From: Pseudolysobacter antarcticus
Lineage (GTDB): Bacteria; Pseudomonadota; Gammaproteobacteria; Xanthomonadales; Rhodanobacteraceae
Reading direction: 5' to 3'
Assembly: GCF_004168365.1 (NCBI RefSeq)
Contig: NZ_CP035704.1
Location: forward strand, 1,240,001-1,304,000
Length of the DNA stretch: 64,000 nucleotides
The notes below the pieces were generated by a model. It worked only from the letters and a program-made list of their open reading frames with translations. It ran no database searches and was not told where the DNA came from. A program made the translations under genes and the position numbers. Every line of letters begins with the position of its first letter. The stretch's first letter is position 1. Below are positions 9,551-21,038 of this stretch, one piece after another.

Positions 9551-11279
9551 ATGATCAGCGTCGAACGCAGTTTCCTCGAAAAATTTCCGCGCCTGGCGCA
9601 AGGCCGCGCGCGTGCATTTTCGCAGCCGGTGATCGAGCTGTTGCGGCGCATCGCGTGCGAGGAACGCATCAATCGCATGCTCGCGGATATCGCGCCGCTG
9701 ACCGGCTTCGATTTCATCGAACGTGTGCTCGATTACCTCCATGTCAGCTACAGCGTGGCGAATACCGATCGCGAGAATATTCCGGTCGATGGCCGGGTCG
9801 TGATCGTGGCTAATCATCCGCTTGGCGCGCTCGATGCGATGGCGCTGCTGCAACTGGTCGGCTCGGTGCGGCGCGATGTGCGCATCCTCGCCAACGACGT
9901 ATTGCTGCAGTTCGGTCAGTTCGACAATCTGCTTTTGCCGGTGAATGTATTTGGCGCCGAAGGCAGTTCGAGCGGACGCCTGCGCGAGGCATATCGCGCG
10001 CTTGATCGCGAGCAGGCGCTGATCGTGTTTCCGGCCGGTGAAGTATCGCGCATGGGGCGCAAGGCGTGCGCGATTCGGCGTGGTCGACGGGATTCGTGCG
10101 CCTGGCGTGCAAGATGCTCGCGCCGGTTTTGCCGGTGCATATCGCGGCTTCGAACTCGCCGGTATTTTACGGCGCGTCGATGCTGGCGAAACCGCTGGCT
10201 ACGCTGTTGCTGGCGCGCGAAGTATTCGGCGCGATGCGGGCGCGGATCGGTTTCAGTTTGGGCGCGACGGTGTCGGCGGCAGAGCTCGAACGCAGCGGAT
10301 TGCCGTCGGAACTGGTAGCGCAACATATGCGCCGCCATGTTTATCGGCTGCCAAAACGCCGGCCCACGAAATTCGTCACCGAAAATGCGATTGCGCATCC
10401 CGAATCACCGCTCGCGGTGAAACGCGCATTGGCGCGTGGCGAAGTGCTCGGCCAGACCAGCGATGGTAAACGTATCCTGCTGATCGATGCTGCGCCGGAC
10501 TGTCCGGTCATGCGCGAGATTGGCCGATTGCGCGAACTGTCATTCCGCCGTGTTGGCGAAGGCACCGGCATGCGCCGCGATCTCGATCGATACGACGGCC
10601 ACTACAAGCATCTGGTGCTGTGGGACGAACATGCGTTGGCGATCGTCGGTGCGTATCGACTCGGCGAGGCGGCGAGCATCCTGCAGCGGCACGGCATGGC
10701 CGGACTGTATTCGGCGAGCCTGTTCGAGTATTCGCCGCACGCGCAGGAATTTCTGGCGGACGGTGTGGAACTCGGACGCAGTTTTGTGCAGCCTGCGTAT
10801 TGGGATCACGCAGCCTGGATTATCTGTGGCAGGGCATCGGCGCGTACCTGCGCCATCGGCCACAGCTGCGTTATCTGTTCGGGCCGGTGTCGTTAAGTGC
10901 GGCGTTGTCGTTGTCCGCGCGCGAATGGATCGTGCATTGCCATCAGCACTATTTCGGTGATCCCGAGTTGCTGGCGCGTGCTCGCAACCCGTTCCAGATA
11001 TCCGCCGAAGTAGTACACCAGGCCACGCCTCTGTGGCGAGAATCCGATAGCAAGGCCGGCTTGCAGGCACTCAAGCATCACCTGGCGCAAAGTCATTCCA
11101 CGCTTCCAGTGCTGTATCGGCAATACGTCGATCTGTGCGAACCGGAAGGCGTGCGTTTTCTGGCGTTTGGCGTTGACCCGGCTTTCGGCTACTGCGTCGA
11201 TGGCTTGATCCGGCTCGATCTGGCTCGGCTCAAGCCCGCGAAACGCTTGCGCTATCTGGGTTCTGCGCAAGAACAGTGA
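9551..11279 (+). pseudogene. Bifunctional PlsC/hemolysin-type acyltransferase (OlsF-like), interrupted by two frameshifts
   Basis: Three adjacent frames carry one continuous protein. Frame one from ATG 9551 has the PlsC acyltransferase motifs NHPLGALDA and FPAGEVSRMGRK. It should continue as GVRDSAWSTGFVRLA, which lies one frame lower after about 10063. That frame runs through the GNAT/hemolysin-like part (LRELSFRRVGEGTG, ELGRSFVQPAYW) to about 10804, where it should continue as GSRSLDYLWQGIGAYL, again one frame lower, up to the stop at 11279. Adding one G at each point restores a single frame of about 576 residues. A PlsC half before an OlsB-like half is the layout described for OlsF, which makes ornithine lipids. 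Either a recent pseudogene or two missed G bases in the assembly. Confidence 0.8.
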
Positions 11280-11422
11280 GTTGCCCACCCATGCGCGACG
11301 GTACGGAACAAAAAAATAGTTAGAAAAGTGTCATATTCTGCTGTTAAGCTAGCGTTAATGGGTTTCCGCGTGCTGGTGCCAGCGCGCGATGTGGGGCAAA
11401 AAAGCGAGTGATAGACACGATA

Positions 11423-11454
11423 TGCCGGCAGTGCATTGGCTGCGTCCGGCATTA
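11423..11454 (+). other. Hairpin in the leader of the TonB receptor gene
   Basis: ATGCCGG pairs with CCGGCAT (7 bp) and an inner GCAG with CTGC, separated by a two-base bulge. It lies 55 bases before the receptor start codon and 145 bases after the acyltransferase stop. It is followed by TATTTCC, not a true T-run, so it may be a weak terminator of the upstream gene or a structure in the receptor leader. No other clear feature is visible in the 228-base gap apart from an A-rich stretch near 11308. Confidence 0.35.
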
Positions 11455-11507
11455 TTTCCGTCGCGCAATCGCGCCGATTTGATTAGTTGATGATTGAGGG
11501 AAAACCG

Positions 11508-14500
11508 ATGAATAGACAGTTGCGAATGAAGCCACTTGCGTGGGTACTTGCGTCGATGTTCCTGGTGCCGTCTGCGTTTGCGCAGAACACCTCGGCCGCC
11601 GCCAGCGGCCGCGTTACCGATGGCGCGGGGCACCCGGTTGCCGGTGCGAAGATCGAAGTCGTGCACGTGCCTTCCGGTACCAAGTCCACGATCACCACCG
11701 ATGCCGATGGACGCTACCAGTTGCAAGGTTTGCGCGTCGGCGGCCCGTATCGTGTCACCGCCGAGAAAGATGGTTTGAAGCCGACGTCGGTGCAGGATGT
11801 CTATCTGCGCCTGGCCGAAACCACTTCCGTCAATCTCGTCGAAGAGGGTGCCTCGCAACTCGAAGAAGTAACGGTAAAGGGTTCGGCGCTCACCGCAACG
11901 TTCCAGGCTGACAACAAGGGCCTCGGCACCAATCTGTCGCATCGCGAACTCGAAGCGCTGCCAAATCCGGATCGTTCGATCCAGGATATCGCTCGCGTAG
12001 ATCCGCGCATTTCCGTCACTGATCGCGATGCTGGCGCCATTTCCGCCAACGGCAAGAACTTCCGTTACAACTGCATCACGGTTGACACGATCAACGCGGG
12101 CGACCCGTTTGGTCTGGAATCGAACGGCCTGGCCAGTGTTGGCTCGCCAATCTCGCCGGACGTGATCGAGTCCTACGATCTTTCCACCGCCAACTTCGAC
12201 GTCAGCACGCGCGGTTGCGTCGGCGCCAACGTGAATGCCGTTTCCAAGAGTGGTACCAACGATTTCCACGGCTCGGCCTATTACAGCTATCGCAGCAAGG
12301 ATTGGATGGGCGATATCGCGCCGATCTCCGGTGGTACCGAGTTACCGTATACCGGCTGGGATCACGAATGGACTTCCGGCATCACCGCCGGTGGCCCGTT
12401 GATCAAGGACACGCTGTTCTTTTTCCTCGGCATTGAGAAAAGCGAGCGCGTGGCAATTGGTACCACCTCAGGCCCGGTTGGCAGCAATAGCACCACGCAG
12501 GTTCAGGGCGTTGATCAGAATTTCGTCAATGGCGTGGCAAGCTCGGCCACTGCGCAGGGCATCAACGTCGGCGACCGGACTCTCGCCAACTTGATCGACA
12601 AACGTTATCTCGCCAAGGTCGATTGGAACATCAACGACAGCCAGCGTGCCGTGTTTCGTTTCAACGAGACCAAGGAAAATCAGCCGGTTCCGACTGGAAG
12701 TACCACCTCGGTGACCTTGAATAGTAACTGGTACTTCAAGGATCGCGATTCCAAGAACTACGTCGTCCAGCTGTTCAGTGACTGGAGTCCGGTTTTCTCG
12801 ACCGAAGCCAATTTGTCGTACACCAAATACATTCAGTCGCGTGGCCCGCTGACGGGCGTCGCCCAGCCATCGGTGACGGTATCGAATTCGCCAACGACGT
12901 TCTCGCCCAGCGTGACCGTAGGTACCGAGTTCTCGAGTCAGGTCAACCAGCTTAATATCGATTCGAACTACGCTTATTTTGCCGGTACCTGGCATCTCGG
13001 CGATCACACCATCAAGGCCGGTGCGAACGGCCAGCAGGACAAGGTATATAACGCTTTCATCCAGGGTTATGACGGTAGCTATACCTACCAGGGTTTGGCG
13101 AATTTCCAAACCGGTAATTGGGAGGAATACACGATCAAGCGTCCGGCTGCAGGCTATTCCATCGATACCGCCGCTGCTGTGTTCCAGAAAAAACAATACG
13201 GCTTTTTCGTCGAAGATACCTGGCAGGTGTCGGATCGCTTTTCGCTGCAATACGGCTTGCGTTACGACGTGCCTGAGTTCGGCAGCAGCCCGATCCTGAA
13301 TCCTTGCTTTGCTTCCGCTCCGGGAGTTGCTTTCACCGCAACCAACGCGAATGGCTCGACCCTCTGTACCGCGTCCAAGGGTGGCTTCGGTTACGCCAAC
13401 AATTCGGTTCCCGGTGGTAATGGCACGGTGCAACCGCGCGTCTCGTTCAACTACGACTTCGATACCGAGCGCAAAACGCAGCTTCGCGGCGGCGTTGGCA
13501 TGTTCGTGTCGGATGTACCGACCGTGTGGTACTCCAACTCCTACGGCGGCAGCGGCATTCCAGTGGTCACCTATGACATTGTGAATACCTCGAACGCGGC
13601 GCCGGGCACCCTGTTGTGCAGCAAGGATGGCAAGGCGTTCACGCCGGCCACCGGTGGTGCATGTGCGGCGGGCCAGATCAGCTATGTCAAGCAGGCACCT
13701 GGTTACAACGGTGCGCAACCAGTGATCCCGAATACCGGCACGCTGGTGCTCGGTTCCGGCGTTGCGAAGATGGCGGTCGATACCATTGATCCGCATTTCC
13801 AGATGCCAACGACCACCCAGCTCAGCCTTGCATTCGATCGCGAATTGCCATGGCTCGGCATGGTCGGTAGCGTGGAAGGCAGCTACGTTAAAACCAACGA
13901 AGACATTTTCTACAAGAACCTGAACTTGGGCGCGCCTACCGGGCATGGTCCGGACGGCCGTAATCTGTATTGGGGTGTTTATAGTGCTGCCGGTATTGCG
14001 AGTGGTACGAATGCCAATGCCAACCCGGCATTCGGCAACGTGACTGAACTCACCAATACCAGCCAGGGACAATCCAGCAGTTTGACGCTGTTGGTGAAAA
14101 AGCCCCTGTCGGACGACTGGAGCGCATCCGTTGCGGCGATTTTCCAGCATTCGACCGACGTCAATCCGGGTACATCAAGCGTTGCCAATTCGAACATCAC
14201 GGGTAACGTCTGGATCAACCCGAATACGGATCGCGCGTCTGTCTCCAATTACAACGTGCCGAAAGCGCTGAAAGTATCTTTCAGCTGGCAGCACAAGTTC
14301 TTCGGTGACAACGAAACCGGCGTCAGCATCTTCGCCAACGGTCATTCTGGCGCACCGTACAGCTGGATTGCAGGTAACGATCTGAACGGCGATACCTACT
14401 CGCGTGATCTGCTCTACATTCCGAAGTCGATCTCGGATGTGTCCTGGAATCCTGCCGTGACAGACAAGCAGAAACAGCAGTTCATGGACTACATCAACAG

Positions 14501-14906
14501 TGATGCCTACCTGAGCAAGCATGCAGGCCAGATTGCCACGCGCAACGGCGCACATACCGCGTGGCTGAACCAGATCGATTTGAGCTTCAAGCAGGAAGTG
14601 CCAGGATTTTTCGAGGGCAACAAAGGTGAGTTGCGTCTGGATTTCTTCAACATCGGCAACTTGATCAGCAGCAAGTGGGGTGTGGAGCGCCGTGGACCGT
14701 TCCCGCTAACGCGTAACCTCGCCAACGTCACCGGTATCGATCCTGCTACCGGCAAGTACATCTACGACATCAGCGGATCGCAGTACAAGGATGCCAACGG
14801 CAACTACGTGCCGCAGAATCTGGTCATCAACGAAGGCCAGACCCCAGGTGCACCGGTACCTTCACAGCGCTGGTCGCTCATGCTGACGGCAAGCTACAAG
14901 TTCTGA
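11508..14906 (+). CDS. TonB-dependent receptor, Oar-like, with carboxypeptidase regulatory-like domain
   Basis: 1132 residues. The ATG at 11508 follows GAGGG and opens a classic signal peptide (MNRQLRMKPLAWVLASMF, cleavage after AFAQ near residue 26). Residues about 30-105 form a carboxypeptidase regulatory-like beta-sandwich (GRVTDGAGHPVAGAKIEVV, TDADGRYQLQGLRVGG). A plug domain follows (LEALPNPDRSIQDIARVDPR, then KNFRYNCITVDTIN), and the rest is a beta-barrel ending in the outer-membrane-type YKF. This is the Oar/adhesin-like TonB receptor type abundant in Xanthomonadales, usually tied to uptake of peptides, glycans or other large substrates. No TonB box can be assigned with confidence and the ligand is unknown. 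It is followed by a strong terminator, so it is monocistronic. Confidence 0.9.
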   Translation: MNRQLRMKPLAWVLASMFLVPSAFAQNTSAAASGRVTDGAGHPVAGAKIEVVHVPSGTKSTITTDADGRYQLQGLRVGGPYRVTAEKDGLKPTSVQDVYLRLAETTSVNLVEEGASQLEEVTVKGSALTATFQADNKGLGTNLSHRELEALPNPDRSIQDIARVDPRISVTDRDAGAISANGKNFRYNCITVDTINAGDPFGLESNGLASVGSPISPDVIESYDLSTANFDVSTRGCVGANVNAVSKSGTNDFHGSAYYSYRSKDWMGDIAPISGGTELPYTGWDHEWTSGITAGGPLIKDTLFFFLGIEKSERVAIGTTSGPVGSNSTTQVQGVDQNFVNGVASSATAQGINVGDRTLANLIDKRYLAKVDWNINDSQRAVFRFNETKENQPVPTGSTTSVTLNSNWYFKDRDSKNYVVQLFSDWSPVFSTEANLSYTKYIQSRGPLTGVAQPSVTVSNSPTTFSPSVTVGTEFSSQVNQLNIDSNYAYFAGTWHLGDHTIKAGANGQQDKVYNAFIQGYDGSYTYQGLANFQTGNWEEYTIKRPAAGYSIDTAAAVFQKKQYGFFVEDTWQVSDRFSLQYGLRYDVPEFGSSPILNPCFASAPGVAFTATNANGSTLCTASKGGFGYANNSVPGGNGTVQPRVSFNYDFDTERKTQLRGGVGMFVSDVPTVWYSNSYGGSGIPVVTYDIVNTSNAAPGTLLCSKDGKAFTPATGGACAAGQISYVKQAPGYNGAQPVIPNTGTLVLGSGVAKMAVDTIDPHFQMPTTTQLSLAFDRELPWLGMVGSVEGSYVKTNEDIFYKNLNLGAPTGHGPDGRNLYWGVYSAAGIASGTNANANPAFGNVTELTNTSQGQSSSLTLLVKKPLSDDWSASVAAIFQHSTDVNPGTSSVANSNITGNVWINPNTDRASVSNYNVPKALKVSFSWQHKFFGDNETGVSIFANGHSGAPYSWIAGNDLNGDTYSRDLLYIPKSISDVSWNPAVTDKQKQQFMDYINSDAYLSKHAGQIATRNGAHTAWLNQIDLSFKQEVPGFFEGNKGELRLDFFNIGNLISSKWGVERRGPFPLTRNLANVTGIDPATGKYIYDISGSQYKDANGNYVPQNLVINEGQTPGAPVPSQRWSLMLTASYKF

Positions 14907-14931
14907 GTAGAAAGAAATCGCAGTAAATTTG

Positions 14932-14961
14932 ACCGGCGCCTCAGGGCGCCGGTTTTTTTTT
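14932..14961 (+). terminator. Intrinsic terminator of the TonB receptor gene
   Basis: A perfect 9-base-pair GC-rich stem (ACCGGCGCC with GGCGCCGGT), loop TCAG, followed directly by nine T bases. It lies 26 bases after the receptor stop codon. Confidence 0.95.
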
Positions 14962-15103
14962 GTGCTCGACGCATCGTTCGATGGCTGAAATGCCCCGACG
15001 CTGACATGCGGACTTGCGCGCGTCACCCGCAATCGCTATTACTAGCAGGCTACGCTGCGCAAGGGCGCATCGTTGTGGTCATCAGAACAGGAAGGAATTA
15101 CCA

Positions 15104-16477
15104 ATGGCAAAAACTACCGTCAACGCCCAGATCTCGCCGGTCGCCGGCATGGATGTACTTTCGCGCAATGAAGTCTCGCGGTTGCGCGACGCGACCCAGG
15201 GCGGATTGCACGCGCTGCTGCGCCGTTGCGCGCTCGCCGTGCTCACTCAGGGCATCGTCAGCGACGATGCGCGCGGCATGCTCGAACGTTATCCCGATTT
15301 TGAAATTCAGGTGCTGCAGCAGGATCGCGGCATCAAGCTCGAATTGATCCATGCGCCGGCGCAAGCCTTCGTCGAAGGTCGCATCATTCGCGGCATCAAC
15401 GAGCTGTTGTTTGCGGTCGTGCGCGACATCGTCTACATCGCCACACAGGTCGAAGCGGGGCGTTTCAATTTCGACGATTCACTGAGCATCACCCATGCAG
15501 TGTTCGAGATCCTGCGCAATGCGCGCGTGCTGAAACCCAACATCGAGCCGAACCTGATCGTGTGCTGGGGCGGCCATTCCATTCCGCGGCACGAATACGA
15601 ATACACCAAGGCGGTCGGTTATCAGCTCGGACTGCGGGCGCTGGATATCTGCACCGGCTGCGGCCCGGGGGCGATGAAGGGGCCGATGAAAGGCGCGACC
15701 ATCGCGCACGCCAAACAGCGGCGCAAGAGCAATCGCTACATCGGCATCACCGAGCCCGGCATCATCGCGGCGGAATCACCGAATCCGATCGTCAACAACC
15801 TCGTGATCATGCCGGATATCGAGAAACGTCTCGAAGCCTTCGTGCGCACCGGGCATGGCATCATCGTGTTTCCCGGTGGCGTCGGCACGGCCGAAGAAAT
15901 CCTGTATCTGCTCGGCATTTTGTTGCACCCCGATAACGTGCATATTCCGTTTCCGCTGGTGTTTGCGGGGCCGAAAGAATCGGTTGCGTATTTCGAGCAG
16001 ATCGATCAATTCCTGCGCCTTGCGCTGGGTGACGATGTGGCGAATCGCTATCGCATCATTGTCGACGACCCGGCTGAAACCGCGCGTGCGATGGCGCAGG
16101 GTATGGAAAAAGTGCGGTTGTTCCGCCTCAACAACAAGGACGCATTTTTCTTCAACTGGGCGCTCAAGATCGAGCACGAATTCCAGACGCCGTTCCGACC
16201 GAATCACGCCAATGTCGCGGCATTGAACTTGAATCGCAATCAACCTCGGCATTTGCTCGCTGCCGATTTGCGCCGCGCGTTTTCGGCGATCGTTGCCGGC
16301 AACGTCAAGGAAGAAGGCATTCGCGCTATCGAACAGCATGGCCCGTTCGAGATCGATGGCGAAGCAGAAATCATGCGCGCGCTGGATGCGATGCTCGCGA
16401 GTTTTGTCAGCCAGCACCGCATGAAGTTGCCGAGTTCAAAAGCGTATCAGCCGTGTTATCGGGTCAAGTCGGCTTGA
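15104..16477 (+). CDS. ppnN: Nucleotide 5'-monophosphate nucleosidase (LOG family)
   Basis: 457 residues, close to the E. coli enzyme (about 454). It hydrolyses purine and pyrimidine nucleoside monophosphates to base and ribose 5-phosphate; the E. coli homologue is activated by (p)ppGpp. Start ATG 15104 (MAKTTVNAQISP) follows AGGAAGG; the open frame extends upstream without family features. The N-terminal domain contains DVLSRNEVSRLRD. The central LOG/Rossmann part shows CWGGHSIPRHEYEYT, GCGPGAMKGPMKGA and the hallmark FPGGVGTAEEILYLLG. The C-terminal domain has HANVAALNL. The next gene starts within 18 bases, so a two-gene operon is possible. Confidence 0.92.
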   Translation: MAKTTVNAQISPVAGMDVLSRNEVSRLRDATQGGLHALLRRCALAVLTQGIVSDDARGMLERYPDFEIQVLQQDRGIKLELIHAPAQAFVEGRIIRGINELLFAVVRDIVYIATQVEAGRFNFDDSLSITHAVFEILRNARVLKPNIEPNLIVCWGGHSIPRHEYEYTKAVGYQLGLRALDICTGCGPGAMKGPMKGATIAHAKQRRKSNRYIGITEPGIIAAESPNPIVNNLVIMPDIEKRLEAFVRTGHGIIVFPGGVGTAEEILYLLGILLHPDNVHIPFPLVFAGPKESVAYFEQIDQFLRLALGDDVANRYRIIVDDPAETARAMAQGMEKVRLFRLNNKDAFFFNWALKIEHEFQTPFRPNHANVAALNLNRNQPRHLLAADLRRAFSAIVAGNVKEEGIRAIEQHGPFEIDGEAEIMRALDAMLASFVSQHRMKLPSSKAYQPCYRVKSA

Positions 16478-16494
16478 GCGCAGGGCTTGGTGCG

Positions 16495-17463
16495 ATGAAC
16501 AAGCCACTCGTTTCACTGCTCGTACGCAGCATGGATCGGCCGACGTTGTTTCGTGCGCTGGATTCAGCCGCGAACCAGACTTGGCCGAATATCGAAATCG
16601 TCGTTGCCGCCGCGTGCGGCCAGCGCCATCAGCCGCTCGCGGATAACTATCGCGGGCGACCGTTGCGTTTTGTCGTGCCCGATCCGGATCGGCGCTTGCC
16701 GCGCCCGGACGCGGCGAATGCGTGTCTCGACGCGGCGACGGGCGAGTGGCTGAATTTTCTCGATGACGATGATGAGCTGCTGCCCGAACATGTCGAGTCG
16801 CTGCTGACGGCGCCGCGGCGCGCCGATATCCGCTTGCTGTATTCGAGCGCACGTGTGCACGACGCGCAAGGCAATCTGGTCGGCTACAGCGGGCGTGATG
16901 GTTTCCACATGCAACTCTACAATCAGAATCGCAGCCAGCCGGTCGCGACGATTTTTCATCGCAGTCTGATCGATGAAGGTGCGCGTTTTGATCCGACCTT
17001 TCCGATTTACGAGGATCAGGATTTTTTCATCAACTGCGCGTCACGCACCGAATTCCAGTGGGTGAAAACCGCCACGTGCGTCTGGAACGGTTACATCGGT
17101 GACTCCGGCTGCGGGCTGGGTCCGAACGTGGAGAGTGCCGAGCAACACGATCTGTACTACGCAAAACTCCGCAGCAAATGGGCGGCAGTTTTCGAGCGCT
17201 GGAAAAAACTGCCGCAGTCGCTGATCTATCTTGGTCAGCAACATCTCAAAGGCGGCGATCTGAAAGTTGCACTGGGTTGTCTGGAGCAGGCATTGGCCGA
17301 AATGCCGGGCGATTTGAACGCGTTGAATCTGTGCGGCATGGCGAACTATCACAACGGCGATTTTGCGCGTGCGATCGAGCTGCTGAGTGCTGCCGAAAGA
17401 CTCGTACCTGGCCAGCCGTCGATTGTCGAAAACCTGCGGCTGGCGCGCGCCGCTGTTGGCTGA
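16495..17463 (+). CDS. Family 2 glycosyltransferase with C-terminal TPR
   Basis: 322 residues. Residues 1-100 are a GT-A nucleotide-sugar domain: PLVSLLVRSMDRPTLFRALDS, IEIVVAAA, then LNFLDDDDELLP as the DxD-type metal site. PIYEDQDFFI is the acceptor-side acidic motif. From about 245 there are two tetratricopeptide-like helix pairs (LGQQHLKGGDLKVALGCLEQ, LCGMANYHNGDFARAIELL). The ATG at 16495 is used; an in-frame start 14 codons earlier would overlap ppnN. No signal peptide or membrane segment is present, so it is cytoplasmic. The acceptor is unknown and no polysaccharide locus is nearby. TPR tails on glycosyltransferases are seen in enzymes acting on proteins or lipopolysaccharide; which applies here is open. 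Confidence 0.8.
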   Translation: MNKPLVSLLVRSMDRPTLFRALDSAANQTWPNIEIVVAAACGQRHQPLADNYRGRPLRFVVPDPDRRLPRPDAANACLDAATGEWLNFLDDDDELLPEHVESLLTAPRRADIRLLYSSARVHDAQGNLVGYSGRDGFHMQLYNQNRSQPVATIFHRSLIDEGARFDPTFPIYEDQDFFINCASRTEFQWVKTATCVWNGYIGDSGCGLGPNVESAEQHDLYYAKLRSKWAAVFERWKKLPQSLIYLGQQHLKGGDLKVALGCLEQALAEMPGDLNALNLCGMANYHNGDFARAIELLSAAERLVPGQPSIVENLRLARAAVG

Positions 17464-17481
17464 TACTGCGGCTACGAGAAA

Positions 17482-17518
17482 ACTCGGCGGCTGATTCAGT
17501 CGTCAGCCGCGCTCGAGT
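17482..17518. terminator. Convergent hairpin between glycosyltransferase and fadH genes
   Basis: GCGGCTGA (17487-17494) pairs perfectly with TCAGCCGC (17503-17510) over an eight-base loop. The outer ACTCG (17482-17486) pairs with CGAGT (17514-17518) across a three-base bulge. It sits between two converging genes and fits a bidirectional terminator, although neither side has a T-run. Confidence 0.5.
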
Positions 17519-17529
17519 GCCGGAATGGA

Positions 17530-19569
<2,040 letters not shown>

Positions 19570-19649
19570 TCAAACGATTGTACGAAGATGCCCGGAACTG
19601 CACGCGGTGGCAAGTCCAATCTGCGCAGCCAGCGGCCGGCGTCGCCCCG

Positions 19650-20975
19650 CTAATGCGTGATGCGCAGCACGATCAACGTCTGGTCATCGACGCCCACGCT
19701 GCCGCCCTGATGCGCGAATAACGCATCGCACAGAAGCTGCTGCAGTTGAGCGGCATCGCTGACCTCGCTCCGCGCCACGAGCGCCTGCAAACGCGGCATC
19801 CCGAACGGTTCGCTATCGGCATTGCGCGCCTCGACGATGCCGTCGGTATACAACACCACGACATCGTCGCGCTGCAGTGCGAGCTCGCTGTTTTGCCAGA
19901 CATGATCGCGCAGGATGCCGAGCGGAATCTCCTCGCCCTGACCATGCAAAGTCACCGTGCCGCCGCGCCGATGCAGCAACGGCGGATGACCCGCGCTGAC
20001 GTAATACAGCTTGCGTTCATCGGGCCGATACAACGTACCAAGCGTGGTGAGGAAATGCTGGCGCTGGCGTCGCGAGAAAAAATAGCGATTGGCGTAAGTG
20101 ATCGCGCCGGCCGGCCCGGCACCGCCATCGCCCTGATACGTGCGCAGGATCGCATCGAACTGTACCGCCTCCATCGCCGACGCTGCACCGTGGCCGGAAA
20201 CATCGGCGATGATCGCCGCCCAAACGTCGCCATCGGTATCGTTCGTCACACCTTCGACGCGTTCGTTCAATGTGACCAAATCGTAATAATCACCGGCCGC
20301 GGTATCTGCCGGCTGCCAGTGCACGGCGTAGTCGAGGCCGCGAATTTGTATATTTTGCGGCAAAAGCAACTTTTGCACATCGGCCAGGCCTTCGATCTGG
20401 TGTCGGCTGTGCGCGGCCTCGTCGCTGAGTTCGCGCAAGGCCAGTGGACGCACGATATAACTCACTGCAAGATTGGCCTCGATCAGCATGCGATCCAGAT
20501 CGAGCTGATCGAATCGATTCGCCTCGACGCTGCCGAGCACCAGCCAGTGATGCACATGGCCGGAATCGATGATCGGCAGCGCCAATAACGCACGCGGCGC
20601 GAACAAGGCCTGCGCCAGCGGCAGCGTTTGTTCGTCGGCATTGAGCGTGATGAGGCGCGGTGCGATATCGCGCAGCAAACGCGTACTCAGCGCATCCTCG
20701 AACAACGGCAGTTTTTGTTGCGAGTCCTGCGCGTCGTCCACCGCCAGATATTCGGTGCCGTCCGCGCCGATCACGCCGACTAGTCGGCATTGTCCGGGCG
20801 CCACTCCGCGCACCAGCAATACCGCGAGCGTGCATGCCGGCAACTGTTCGCCGAAGTAGGTGTAAAGGCTGCGCAGTGCGGCGGCGGGAATCCCGCTGAA
20901 GGCACTCAGGCGCAATAAACGGCTCAGCAGCGGAAGTTCGGCGGACATGGCGACGGCAACAGGAAGGCCGCGCAT
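19650..20975 (-). CDS. PP2C-type serine phosphatase (RsbU/SpoIIE-like) with N-terminal GAF-like sensor
   Basis: 441 residues. The N-terminal half (about 20-190) looks like a divergent GAF-type sensory domain (LLALPIIDSGHVHHWLVLGSV). A short helical linker (ELSDEAAHSRHQIEGLADVQ) precedes the SpoIIE-type phosphatase. The metal-binding aspartates are in TAAGDYYDL, IADVSGHGAASAM, VLYTDGIVEARN and GVDDQTLIVLR. These enzymes dephosphorylate STAS-domain anti-sigma antagonists or similar partners. No response receiver, STAS protein or anti-sigma kinase is in the window, so its target is elsewhere. The longest ATG start is given; a second ATG nine codons later (MSAELPLL, 20948) is equally likely. Confidence 0.88.
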   Translation of the reverse strand: MRGLPVAVAMSAELPLLSRLLRLSAFSGIPAAALRSLYTYFGEQLPACTLAVLLVRGVAPGQCRLVGVIGADGTEYLAVDDAQDSQQKLPLFEDALSTRLLRDIAPRLITLNADEQTLPLAQALFAPRALLALPIIDSGHVHHWLVLGSVEANRFDQLDLDRMLIEANLAVSYIVRPLALRELSDEAAHSRHQIEGLADVQKLLLPQNIQIRGLDYAVHWQPADTAAGDYYDLVTLNERVEGVTNDTDGDVWAAIIADVSGHGAASAMEAVQFDAILRTYQGDGGAGPAGAITYANRYFFSRRQRQHFLTTLGTLYRPDERKLYYVSAGHPPLLHRRGGTVTLHGQGEEIPLGILRDHVWQNSELALQRDDVVVLYTDGIVEARNADSEPFGMPRLQALVARSEVSDAAQLQQLLCDALFAHQGGSVGVDDQTLIVLRITH

Positions 20976-21038
20976 TGTCGCCTGTCGCCGGCATCACGCC
21001 AAGCGTTGCCGCGCGTATCGCAGCGAACGCGTGGCTGT

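Noticed and set aside
12468-14150. 560-codon open frame opposite the TonB receptor
   Set aside because: Antisense shadow; the plus strand encodes an unmistakable receptor over the same bases.
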